Part shown: positions 1-5,359 of the stretch, one piece after another
How positions within the stretch are numbered: the first letter of the stretch is position 1
Layout of the letters: each line of letters starts with the position of its first letter
Assembly (NCBI GenBank): GCA_016193165.1
Contig: JACPST010000181.1
Location: 1-5,842 of the forward strand
Length of the DNA stretch: 5,842 bases
Source of the DNA: Deltaproteobacteria bacterium
Lineage (GTDB): Bacteria; Bdellovibrionota; JACOXK01; 2-02-FULL-40-11
Direction: 5' to 3'
Translations under genes and position numbers: made by a program
The notes under the pieces: model-generated
The model's input: the letters and a program-made list of their open reading frames with translations, nothing else
Database searches by the model: none
Told to the model about the DNA's origin: nothing

Positions 1-210
1 AAAAAGGTTACGGCGATTATTGATTCTATGACCCCTAAAGAGCGAGAACTTCCGGAAATTCTCAATGGTCGAAGGCGGCTTCGAATTGCCAAAGGAAGTG
101 GCACCCAAGTAGCCGATATCAATCGGCTTTTAAAGCAGTTTTTAGAAACAAAAAAAATGATGAAAAAAATATCAAAATTTGGTATGAGAAATCCTTTGGG
201 ACACTTTTAG
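1..210 (+). CDS. ffh: Signal recognition particle protein Ffh (SRP54), C-terminal end only
   Basis: This is the 3' end of a gene that begins before the window. The open frame runs from base 1 ([10 protein letters not shown]...) to a TAG stop at 208-210 and gives 69 residues. The stretch [10 protein letters not shown] followed by a conserved Asn-Gly, then [11 protein letters not shown] and INRLLKQF, is the hallmark end of the SRP54 M domain. That domain binds the 4.5S/SRP RNA and the signal peptides of nascent membrane proteins. The NG GTPase domain lies outside the window. The tail after the M domain is short, basic and Met-rich ([12 protein letters not shown]), as in many bacterial Ffh proteins. 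The next gene, rpsP, starts 12 bases after the stop, so the two are almost certainly co-transcribed, which is the common ffh-rpsP order. The family call is secure; only the length of the whole protein is unknown. Confidence 0.95.
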   Translation, partial: KKVTAIIDSMTPKERELPEILNGRRRLRIAKGSGTQVADINRLLKQFLETKKMMKKISKFGMRNPLGHF

Positions 211-217
211 GAAGGAG
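211..217 (+). promoter_or_regulatory. Shine-Dalgarno site of rpsP, which decides its start
   Basis: GAAGGAG directly follows the ffh stop codon. It lies 5 bases before the ATG at 223, but overlaps the GTG at 217 that would otherwise give a longer protein. The spacing, and the family's usual MV-IRLAR N-terminus, both favour ATG 223. Confidence 0.8.
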
Positions 218-222
218 TGACA

Positions 223-468
223 ATGGTTGCGATACGATTAGCGCGGTATGGTACAAACAAAAAAGCATTTTATCGGATCATGGTGGCAGACAAAAAATTT
301 GCCAGAAATGGTCGTTCGATTGAAAATGTGGGGACCTATAGTCCTTATCATGTTGATAACAAAATTCTTCTCAAAGAAGAACGTTTGAGATATTGGTTAG
401 AGAAAGGGGCTCAGCCCTCATTGACCGTAAAGAATTTATTGAAAAAATCGAAGTTCAAGTGGAGGTGA
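223..468 (+). CDS. rpsP: Small ribosomal subunit protein S16
   Basis: The 81-residue product has the S16 signature from its first residues: MVAIRLARYG, then KKAFYRIMVAD, then ARNGRSIENVGTYSP, and WLEKGAQPS near residues 59-67. S16 binds 16S rRNA in the 30S body early in assembly. Length is normal for the family (about 80-90). I chose ATG 223 over the in-frame GTG at 217 because the latter lies inside the Shine-Dalgarno site. The C-terminus is short and strongly basic (KNLLKKSKFKWR). Its last codons (TGG AGG TGA) also supply the GGAGG ribosome binding site for khpA, so the two genes are physically interlocked and probably translationally linked. Confidence 0.96.
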   Translation: MVAIRLARYGTNKKAFYRIMVADKKFARNGRSIENVGTYSPYHVDNKILLKEERLRYWLEKGAQPSLTVKNLLKKSKFKWR

Positions 469-471
469 GAA

Positions 472-702
472 ATGAAAGAACTCATTGAAATGATTGCGAA
501 GGCACTTGTAGATGTGCCTGACCAAGTTCAAGTTGAGGAAGTCGTTGGAGAACAAACTACCGTTGTGGAACTGAAGGTGGCCAAAGAAGATCTTGGTAAA
601 GTCATTGGTAAGCAAGGCCGCACTGCGTCTGCCATGAGAACCATTCTCAACGCTGCGGCTACAAAGCTTAGAAAACGCTGTGTCTTAGAAATTCTTGAGT
701 AA
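472..702 (+). CDS. khpA: KH-domain RNA-binding protein KhpA
   Basis: A 76-residue single KH-domain protein of the KhpA/YlqC family, which usually sits between rpsP and rimM or trmD. The GxxG nucleic-acid binding loop is visible in [12 protein letters not shown] (residues about 41-52), with the preceding strand ([12 protein letters not shown]) and following helix ([13 protein letters not shown]) in the expected order. In Firmicutes, KhpA pairs with KhpB and affects small RNAs, cell division and elongation; its role here is inferred only from family. GGAGG at 461-465, six bases before the ATG, is a strong ribosome binding site. The TAA stop at 700-702 touches the trmD ATG with no gap, where rimM would normally be found. 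Confidence 0.93.
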   Translation: MKELIEMIAKALVDVPDQVQVEEVVGEQTTVVELKVAKEDLGKVIGKQGRTASAMRTILNAAATKLRKRCVLEILE

Positions 703-1404
703 ATGCGATTTGATGTAGTTACGATTTTCCCCTCGATGTTTGATCGCGTATTCGATCAAGGGGTGGTGGGGAAAGCTCATCAAGCCAAACTTCTTGATTT
801 TCGAATTCACAATTTAAGAGACTACACAGAAACCAAACACCAAATTGTTGATGATGCTCCTTTTGGGGGCGGTGGAGGGCTCATTTTTAAAATGGAGCCT
901 TTGGTGAAAGCCCTTCGTGCCATTCAAGATTCCACGCTTAAAAGCCGAAGTATTCTCATGTCTCCCAGAGGGCGTGTTTTAACCCATACGATCGCTCAAG
1001 AACTTTCTGCTTATGAGCAGATTATTCTTTTTTGTGGACGTTATGAGGGAGTTGATGAGCGTTTCAGAGAATATATGGATGATGAAATTTCGATTGGAGA
1101 TTTTATTTTAAGCGGGGGAGAAATAGCGGCCATGGCCGTGTGTGACGCGGTTTCACGGTTTGTTCCGGGGGTTGTGGGGCAAAAAGAAGCGCCCTATCAG
1201 GATAGTTTTTCAGATGGGCTTTTAGAATATCCTGCCTATACTCGGCCAGCTATATTTGAGGGAAAATCAGTGCCTTCAGTCTTGCTATCTGGAAATCATG
1301 CGGAAATCCGAACCTGGAGACAAGCTCAGAAGCTAAATACCACTTTACAAAGAAGGCCCGATTTGCTAAAAAAAGCCAGGAAACTAGATCATGAAACACC
1401 TTGA
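703..1404 (+). CDS. trmD: tRNA (guanine-37-N1)-methyltransferase TrmD
   Basis: TrmD methylates G37 next to the anticodon of several tRNAs with S-adenosylmethionine, preventing +1 frameshifts. It is a knotted SPOUT enzyme that works as a dimer. The 233 residues contain the family motifs in order: [14 protein letters not shown] (1-14), a Gly-rich loop (55-59, GGGGG where GGGPG is usual), LMSPRGR (85-91), [11 protein letters not shown] (111-121), [13 protein letters not shown] (128-140), YQDSF with Asp167 as the expected general base, LEYPAYTRP (174-182) and LLSGNHAEI (194-202). The ATG abuts the khpA stop and has no strong ribosome binding site, so translation is probably coupled. The C-terminus stops 12 residues after RRPDLL and looks shorter than in E. 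coli, where a further helical tail follows. The last 14 bases overlap rplS. Confidence 0.97.
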   Translation: MRFDVVTIFPSMFDRVFDQGVVGKAHQAKLLDFRIHNLRDYTETKHQIVDDAPFGGGGGLIFKMEPLVKALRAIQDSTLKSRSILMSPRGRVLTHTIAQELSAYEQIILFCGRYEGVDERFREYMDDEISIGDFILSGGEIAAMAVCDAVSRFVPGVVGQKEAPYQDSFSDGLLEYPAYTRPAIFEGKSVPSVLLSGNHAEIRTWRQAQKLNTTLQRRPDLLKKARKLDHETP

Positions 1405-1765
1405 AACCTTTGAAAAAAAGAATTATGAAGGGGTAGTGACACGCTATACTAAGGGAGATGTGCGTACAGCGATTACAGTTCGAAAGATTTCTTTTGGCGT
1501 GGGGGTAGAAAGAGTGTTTCCACTTCATGCGCCTATCGTTGAGAAAATTGAAAAAGTATCTGAAGGAAAAGTGCGAAGAGGTCGCCTCTATTATTTAAGA
1601 GGTCGTAAGGGCAAAGCAGCACGAATTGAAAGTCAGTGGACAGAAGAAGCAGTAGAGACTTTAGGTACAGTGGCGGCAGGTCCTGTGATTTCTTCACCAA
1701 CAGAAGAAAGTCCTGAGAAAAAGACTAAAGCCACTTTAGACGCGGCAGACTATCAGAAGCATTAA
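1391..1765 (+). CDS. rplS: Large ribosomal subunit protein L19, lacking the usual N-terminal part
   Basis: L19 lies at the 30S-50S interface and contributes to bridges between subunits. The core is unmistakable: NYEGVV (11-16), [19 protein letters not shown] (28-46), [20 protein letters not shown] (60-79). A normal L19 has about 40 more residues before this, including the conserved FRPGDTV strand. Here the frame is closed by a TAG at 1385-1387, just two codons upstream, and no other frame before it encodes the missing part. AGGA at 1378-1381 is a fair ribosome binding site for ATG 1391, so translation from here is credible. After the core comes a tail of about 45 residues (80-124) rich in Thr, Glu, Ala and Lys with no motif I recognise. 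The truncation may be a real lineage trait, a deletion at the trmD-rplS junction, or an assembly error. Confidence 0.93.
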   Translation: MKHLETFEKKNYEGVVTRYTKGDVRTAITVRKISFGVGVERVFPLHAPIVEKIEKVSEGKVRRGRLYYLRGRKGKAARIESQWTEEAVETLGTVAAGPVISSPTEESPEKKTKATLDAADYQKH

Positions 1766-1774
1766 TGTATGGTC

Positions 1775-1797
1775 ATCCTCTGGCTTGGCCAGGGGAT
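1775..1797 (+). other. Stable stem-loop between rplS and rnhB
   Basis: ATCCTCTGGC (1775-1784) and GCCAGGGGAT (1788-1797) pair over ten bases with a single G-U wobble around a 3-base loop (TTG). This is GC-rich compared with the surroundings. No run of T follows on either strand, so it does not look like an intrinsic terminator. It starts 10 bases after the rplS stop. It may mark an mRNA processing or stabilising site, or modulate rnhB translation; the function is inferred. Confidence 0.6.
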
Positions 1798-1803
1798 CCA
1801 TTT

Positions 1804-1810
1804 AAAAAGG
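1804..1810 (+). promoter_or_regulatory. Probable Shine-Dalgarno site of rnhB
   Basis: AAAAAGG lies 6 bases before the GTG at 1817. It is modest in strength, but it is the best site near the family's expected N-terminus and supports GTG 1817 over the upstream ATG at 1769. Confidence 0.45.
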
Positions 1811-1816
1811 TATCGT

Positions 1817-2419
1817 GTGAGAAAATGGCCCTCCCAACATTTTGAACTCCAAGTCTTAGCTCAAGGATATAAAACAATTGCAGGCGTCGATGAAGTTGGA
1901 CGAGGCTGTCTGGCAGGTCCGGTTATTGCGGCGGCTGTGATTTTGCCTTTGGATCATGGAATTTGCGGTCTGGATGACTCCAAGCGATTAACGCCTAAAA
2001 AAAGAGAACTTTTATATACTGAAATCTATAAGGGTGCGATAGCCATTGGGATTGGATCTGTAGAACCTCAAATTATCGATGAAATTAATATTCTGCAAGC
2101 TTCGATGGTGGCGATGAAAAAAGCCATTGATGGTTTAAAGCCTCAACCTGATTTTTTACTCGTCGATGGAAATTTAAAAAGTATTACCCAAATTCCTCAA
2201 AAATCTATTGTGGGAGGGGATCATTTATCAGAGTCCATTGCGGCGGCTTCGATTGTGGCCAAAGTGTTTCGGGATAATTTAATGAAAAATTATAACGATC
2301 AATTTCCCCAATATCGTTTAGATGCGAATAAAGGCTATCCTACGCCTGATCACCTGGAGGCGCTTAAGATCTATGGTGTCTCTAAAATCCATCGAAAAAC
2401 TTTTCGCGGCGTAAAATAA
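1817..2419 (+). CDS. rnhB: Ribonuclease HII
   Basis: RNase HII cuts the RNA strand of RNA/DNA hybrids and starts removal of single ribonucleotides from DNA. From GTG 1817 the protein has 200 residues, the usual size. The catalytic acids are present: Asp25 and Glu26 in AGVDEVGRG, Asp117 in LLVDGN and Asp135 in GGDHLSESIAAASIVAKV. Other family blocks are LDDSKRL (62-68) and KGYPTPDHLEAL with YGVSKIHRKTF at the end. An ATG at 1769 in the same frame would add 16 residues (MVILWLGQG...) that resemble no RNase HII start and would be encoded by the stem-loop, so I prefer GTG 1817. In a second frame, an ATG at 1765 overlaps the rplS stop (TAATG) and reads up to TGA at 1843; see findings. Core identification is firm; the start is uncertain. 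Confidence 0.93.
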   Translation: MRKWPSQHFELQVLAQGYKTIAGVDEVGRGCLAGPVIAAAVILPLDHGICGLDDSKRLTPKKRELLYTEIYKGAIAIGIGSVEPQIIDEINILQASMVAMKKAIDGLKPQPDFLLVDGNLKSITQIPQKSIVGGDHLSESIAAASIVAKVFRDNLMKNYNDQFPQYRLDANKGYPTPDHLEALKIYGVSKIHRKTFRGVK

Positions 2420-2421
2420 TT

Positions 2422-2438
2422 TTGGCACAAACCTTGCA
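2422..2438 (+). promoter_or_regulatory. Candidate sigma-54 (-24/-12) promoter upstream of yraN
   Basis: TTGGCAC (2422-2428), five bases, then TTGCA (2434-2438) matches the RpoN consensus TTGGCAC-N5-TTGCW with the exact 10-base gap between the GG and GC pairs. It lies in the 34-base gap between rnhB and yraN. Transcription would start near 2449, only about 5 bases before the yraN GTG. No upstream activator site is recognisable, because the region before it is rnhB coding sequence. The match is seen directly; activity is inferred. Confidence 0.5.
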
Positions 2439-2453
2439 AGATCTTCCGGTGGT

Positions 2454-2816
2454 GTGAATTTTACGATACGAAATAAAAAATTTGGCGCGTGGGGAGAGCG
2501 GATGGCCGTTCATTATCTTCAGAGACAAGGCTATCGGATTCTTCATGCGAATTGGTATTGTAGGCGGGGGGAGTTAGATATTGTGGCACTTAAAGAAGGG
2601 CGGGTATTTTTCTTTGAAGTAAAGACGAGAGAAGAGAGAGTTTTAGAATCCATGACGGATTATAAATTTAAAAATATGTTACGATCGGTTCAGCTCTATT
2701 TAAAGCACTATGGGTATTCGTTCTCAAATTTTCAAGTAGATTTTTTAGGGATTGAAACAAAATTCACTCCACCCAAACTCATTCATATTCAAAATATTTT
2801 AGAGGCTCGGATTTAG
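2454..2816 (+). CDS. yraN: YraN/UPF0102 family endonuclease-like protein
   Basis: The 120-residue product has the UPF0102 layout: GAWGERMAVHYLQRQGYRIL (11-30), N33, GELDIVA (39-45), VFFFEVKTRE (51-60), and a C-terminal VDFLGI (95-100). Glu40/Asp42 and the EVK triad (55-57) match the PD-(D/E)XK nuclease-like fold, with related proteins proposed to resemble Holliday-junction resolvases; the cellular role is not established. Neighbourhood next to rnhB is typical. The start is GTG 2454; no ATG is available before the conserved GAWGE block, and only a weak GGTGG lies just upstream. It follows rnhB by 34 bases that contain the sigma-54-like element, so it might have its own promoter. Its TAG stop directly abuts the stop of the STAS gene on the other strand. 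Confidence 0.9.
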   Translation: MNFTIRNKKFGAWGERMAVHYLQRQGYRILHANWYCRRGELDIVALKEGRVFFFEVKTREERVLESMTDYKFKNMLRSVQLYLKHYGYSFSNFQVDFLGIETKFTPPKLIHIQNILEARI

Positions 2817-3182
2817 TCAGGCGCGTCCGATGTGTTTTATGGCCCAGCGATAGCTTTTTAAAGCTTCATGTTCATCATTAAAAATAAAGAATGGATTTCG
2901 TCCTTCGAAAGCTTTAAAGAGTCTTTGGTATTCGGAGCTCAGTCCATAAAATCGCGGTTTTTGAGTGTCTTTATTAAATTCTTTAAGCATTTTAATAAAG
3001 GATTTGATGCCTGAACTTCCTACAAATTCTAGTTTTTCAAAATTAAAAACCACTTTTTTATTTTTTTTTCTTTCGTAAAGATCTTGAAGTGTTTCTTTGA
3101 TTTTTGTGGTATGAGAAAAACTTAAATGACCTTCAAAGGAAACAATGGTAATGCCTCGTTTGTTTGTGACGGTCGCTTTCAT
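2817..3182 (-). CDS. STAS-domain protein, anti-sigma factor antagonist-like
   Basis: From ATG 3182 the protein has 121 residues and fits a single STAS domain like SpoIIAA/RsbV. The N-terminal strand is ITIVSFEGHLSF (11-22), followed by helix TTKIKETLQDLYERKK, then VVFNFEKLEFVGSSGIKSF (44-62), then RFYGLSSEYQRLFKAF (77-92). GSSG (55-58) occupies the place of DSSG, whose second Ser is the phosphorylation site in SpoIIAA; the Ser pair is kept but the Asp is Gly. In-frame codons reach to 3233, but AAGGGGGT just before ATG 3182 and the domain start argue for 3182. Such proteins bind anti-sigma kinases and are switched by phosphorylation. No kinase, phosphatase or sigma factor gene is nearby, so this is an orphan partner. 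A run of nine A (minus strand, 3061-3069) interrupts the Lys-rich KKNKK stretch. Function beyond the family is inferred. Confidence 0.82.
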   Translation of the reverse strand: MKATVTNKRGITIVSFEGHLSFSHTTKIKETLQDLYERKKNKKVVFNFEKLEFVGSSGIKSFIKMLKEFNKDTQKPRFYGLSSEYQRLFKAFEGRNPFFIFNDEHEALKSYRWAIKHIGRA

Positions 3183-3203
3183 GAACACCCCCTTAGTGAG
3201 GAC

Positions 3204-3212
3204 AGTATAACA
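3204..3212 (-). promoter_or_regulatory. Extended -10 promoter for the STAS gene
   Basis: On the minus strand, TGTTATACT is an extended -10 (TGn plus TATACT, one mismatch to TATAAT). A start near 3197 would leave about 15 bases before the ATG, containing its AAGGGGG ribosome binding site. No good -35 is visible, as expected for extended -10 promoters. The upstream part of this promoter overlaps the start of rsmI, so the two divergent genes share a gap of only 31 bases. Confidence 0.45.
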
Positions 3213-3213
3213 T

Positions 3214-3903
3214 ATGGCAGAAAAAATTGGCACGCTTTATGTGGTCGGACTTCCCATTGGAAACGTCAAAGATTTGACGCTGCGATCGAAAGAAATTTTA
3301 GAGAAAATTAAACTTTTTGCGTGTGAAGATACCAGAGAATTCAGGCGTTTTTTAAAAGAACTTTCCATACCCCAAGATCAAGAACTGATCTCTTTTTTTG
3401 AACACACAGAAAGAATAAAAACTCCGCGGCTCATTCAAAGACTAAACCAAGGGGAAGATCTTGGACTTGTTGTTTCTCGTGGGATGCCTTTGATTTCTGA
3501 TCCGGGCTATGTCTTGGTTCGGCAAGCCTTGCGAGACAATATTCCGCTTCAAGTGATTCCCGGTGTGAATGCGGTGACCACGGCTTTAGCAGTTTGCGGA
3601 CTTCCATGTGATAAATTTCTTTTTTTAGGGTTTCCACCGAGAAAGCCCGGGAAACAGCTTCATTTTTTTGAAAAATATATTTCTTTAGACATGATGCTTA
3701 TTTTTTATGAGTCTCCCAGGCGTTTAATGAAGACGCTTCAAAATCTTGAGACCTTGTTTCGTGAGTGGAATATTGCCATTTGTCGGGAACTCACTAAAAG
3801 CCATGAAGAAGTCATTCGAGGGAAATATACAGAGCTTCTCAAAACCCTGAATAATAAGGAAATCTTAGGTGAGATTACCGTTGTCCTTTCTCCTAAGGTG
3901 TAG
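3214..3903 (+). CDS. rsmI: 16S rRNA (cytidine-1402-2'-O)-methyltransferase RsmI
   Basis: RsmI adds the 2'-O-methyl group to C1402 in the 30S decoding centre, using S-adenosylmethionine; RsmH methylates the same base at N4. It belongs to the tetrapyrrole methylase fold. Motifs: [20 protein letters not shown] (6-25), [12 protein letters not shown] (36-47), [12 protein letters not shown] (88-99), [12 protein letters not shown] (114-125), [16 protein letters not shown] (129-144), [13 protein letters not shown] (163-175) and [13 protein letters not shown] (191-203). At 229 residues it lacks the C-terminal extension of longer forms such as E. coli's (about 286); short forms are known. The usual SDAGTP is shortened to SRGMP. 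The start has only a distant GAGG (3198-3201) as a ribosome site. Its 3' end overlaps asnS tail to tail by 11 bases. Confidence 0.93.
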   Translation: MAEKIGTLYVVGLPIGNVKDLTLRSKEILEKIKLFACEDTREFRRFLKELSIPQDQELISFFEHTERIKTPRLIQRLNQGEDLGLVVSRGMPLISDPGYVLVRQALRDNIPLQVIPGVNAVTTALAVCGLPCDKFLFLGFPPRKPGKQLHFFEKYISLDMMLIFYESPRRLMKTLQNLETLFREWNIAICRELTKSHEEVIRGKYTELLKTLNNKEILGEITVVLSPKV

Positions 3904-5179
3904 TTCGGTAGAGCATGCGGGGGAAGGGGATCGTTTCTCGCACATGTTGAAGACCGCAAATCCAAGCAAGGCATCGTTCAATGCCCATTCCAAATCCTGC
4001 GTGAGGGACAGAGCCATAGCGTCTCAAATCCAAATACCATTCAAAGTACTTGGGATCGAGTTCATGTTCCGAAAGTTTTGCAAGCAGCGTTTCAATTCTT
4101 TCTTCTCTCTGGCCTCCGCCAATAATTTCTCCATAGCCTTCCGGAGCTAATACATCCATGGAAAGTGAATGTTTTTGGCTTTTTGGATCCTCTTTCATAT
4201 AGAAAGCTTTAATGGCTGAAGGAAATCGGTGGACAAAGAAAGGTTTATCAAAATGATTGGCTAACACCGTTTCATCTGTGCCTCCAAAATCTCCACCCCA
4301 CTCAAAGTCTACTCCTTCTTTTTTAAGAAGATCGATCGCTTCATCATAAGAAATTCTTGGAAGAGGAGCTTTGGTATTGGCTAAAATTTTAGTGTCTCGT
4401 TCAAGGGTTTCTAATTCTTTTTTTCTATTTTTGATCGTACGTTGGACACTATATTCTAAGAAATCCTCTGCCAAATCCATATCATCATTTAAATCGTTAA
4501 AAGCAACTTCAGGCTCGATCATCCAGAACTCTGTGAGGTGGCGACGGGTTTTTGATTTTTCAGCCCGAAAAGTTGGGCCGAAGCAATAGACTTTTCCAAA
4601 AGCTTGGCAAGCCGCTTCTAAATAAAGCTGGCCGCTTTGAGTGAGATAAACTTTGTCATCAAAATACTTTACTTCAAAAAGAGTTGTTGTCCCCTCACAG
4701 GCAGAAGGCGTAAAAATAGGAGCATCTATCAGAGTAAATCCTTGGCCATCGAAATAGTCTCGGCAAGCTTTAATGAGTTCACTTCTGATTTTTAAGATCG
4801 CATGTTGACGAGAGGATCTAAGCCACAGATGGCGTCTGTCCATCAAAAAATCCGTGCCATGTTCTTTAGGAGTGATGGGGTAATCCAAAGTTTTGTGAAT
4901 GAGCTCGAGTGATTTTACAGAAAGCTCGAAATTGTTTTTAAATTCCCGAACAAATCCTTTCACTTGGACGGAGGATTCTTGTGTCAGTTCATCAAACATT
5001 TTAAGGGCGCACTCTTCACATTTCCCTTGGGCAAGAATGCCTTGAATCATTCCTGTGCCATCTCGAATAATCAAAAATTTTATTTTTCCACTGGAGCGTT
5101 TATTGTAAACCCAGCCCTGAAGCGTGACTTCTTGATCTTTGTAGGAAGCAATATCAGAAATATAGATGCGGTGTTTCAC
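3893..5179 (-). CDS. asnS: Asparagine--tRNA ligase
   Basis: A class IIb synthetase that charges tRNA-Asn with asparagine. The 428-residue length is typical. Residues 1-100 form the anticodon-binding OB fold ([30 protein letters not shown]). The catalytic domain follows with DRRHLWLRS (114-122), [11 protein letters not shown] (179-189), motif 2 as [21 protein letters not shown] (204-224), a Gly-rich [11 protein letters not shown] (351-361) and motif 3 as [12 protein letters not shown] (395-406) with Arg402. FRAEKS...HLTEFW favours AsnRS over AspRS, implying that this organism can make Asn-tRNA directly. The start is GTG 5179; no in-frame ATG lies upstream near the family's expected start, and the ribosome site is weak. 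It follows a small membrane-protein gene on the same strand by 26 bases. No T-box or other leader is visible. Confidence 0.95.
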   Translation of the reverse strand: MKHRIYISDIASYKDQEVTLQGWVYNKRSSGKIKFLIIRDGTGMIQGILAQGKCEECALKMFDELTQESSVQVKGFVREFKNNFELSVKSLELIHKTLDYPITPKEHGTDFLMDRRHLWLRSSRQHAILKIRSELIKACRDYFDGQGFTLIDAPIFTPSACEGTTTLFEVKYFDDKVYLTQSGQLYLEAACQAFGKVYCFGPTFRAEKSKTRRHLTEFWMIEPEVAFNDLNDDMDLAEDFLEYSVQRTIKNRKKELETLERDTKILANTKAPLPRISYDEAIDLLKKEGVDFEWGGDFGGTDETVLANHFDKPFFVHRFPSAIKAFYMKEDPKSQKHSLSMDVLAPEGYGEIIGGGQREERIETLLAKLSEHELDPKYFEWYLDLRRYGSVPHAGFGMGIERCLAWICGLQHVRETIPFPRMLYRTTP

Positions 5180-5205
5180 TTCTAAAGGCTCATGTCCCTT
5201 ATTCC

Positions 5206-5292
5206 TTAGCGCATAAAGAGTACGACAGAGGAGATGAGTAAAAACGCGTAAAACAAAATATTTATAAGGGGGTAATCAAACACTTTTTTCAT
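5206..5292 (-). CDS. Small single-span membrane protein upstream of asnS
   Basis: From ATG 5292, 28 codons encode [16 protein letters not shown], then [12 protein letters not shown], ending at TAA (5206-5208). Two Lys at the N-terminus and one unbroken hydrophobic span of about 18-20 residues fit a type of small inner-membrane protein with its N-terminus inside, by the positive-inside rule. GGAG at 5301-5304 lies 9 bases before the ATG. An in-frame ATG at 5307 would add MEKQL but has no ribosome site. It lies between a strong -35/-10 promoter and asnS, so it is probably the first gene of an asnS transcript. I recognise no family; it could also be a leader whose translation influences asnS. 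It is too short for most gene finders. Confidence 0.5.
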   Translation of the reverse strand: MKKVFDYPLINILFYAFLLISSVVLFMR

Positions 5293-5319
5293 GAGTTGTT
5301 TCTCCATGAGTACAAAATT

Positions 5320-5348
5320 AGATTACAGATTTTCTTGAGAGGTGTCAA
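5320..5348 (-). promoter_or_regulatory. Promoter of the small membrane gene-asnS unit
   Basis: On the minus strand, a perfect TTGACA (5343-5348) stands 17 bases before TAATCT (5320-5325). The -10 is poor (three of six), but the -35 and spacing are ideal. Transcription would start near 5313, giving a leader of about 20 bases to the ATG at 5292. It begins just after the stop of the upstream secreted-protein gene, with no terminator between. Confidence 0.5.
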
Positions 5349-5359
5349 CTAAATTGCTG

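Noticed and set aside
1250..1528. Minus-strand open frame opposite the trmD-rplS junction
   Set aside because: It lies opposite two firmly identified genes, shows no recognisable family and no ribosome site.
2807..2834. TCGGA/TCCGA inverted repeat across the yraN and STAS stops as a two-way terminator
   Set aside because: Only five bases pair around a 14-base loop, and no T-run follows on either strand.
3227..3240. A second TTGGCAC, resembling a sigma-54 -24 box
   Set aside because: It lies inside the rsmI coding region and no TTGCW follows at the required spacing.
3126..3311. Plus-strand frame across the STAS-rsmI gap
   Set aside because: It runs through the start regions of two well-supported genes in the wrong frames and shows no domain.
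3869..5185. Several plus-strand frames opposite asnS
   Set aside because: They are composition shadows of the asnS coding strand and contain no known motif.
5180..5205. T-box or other riboswitch in front of asnS
   Set aside because: The space to the upstream frame is only 26 bases and no conserved T-box element is visible.
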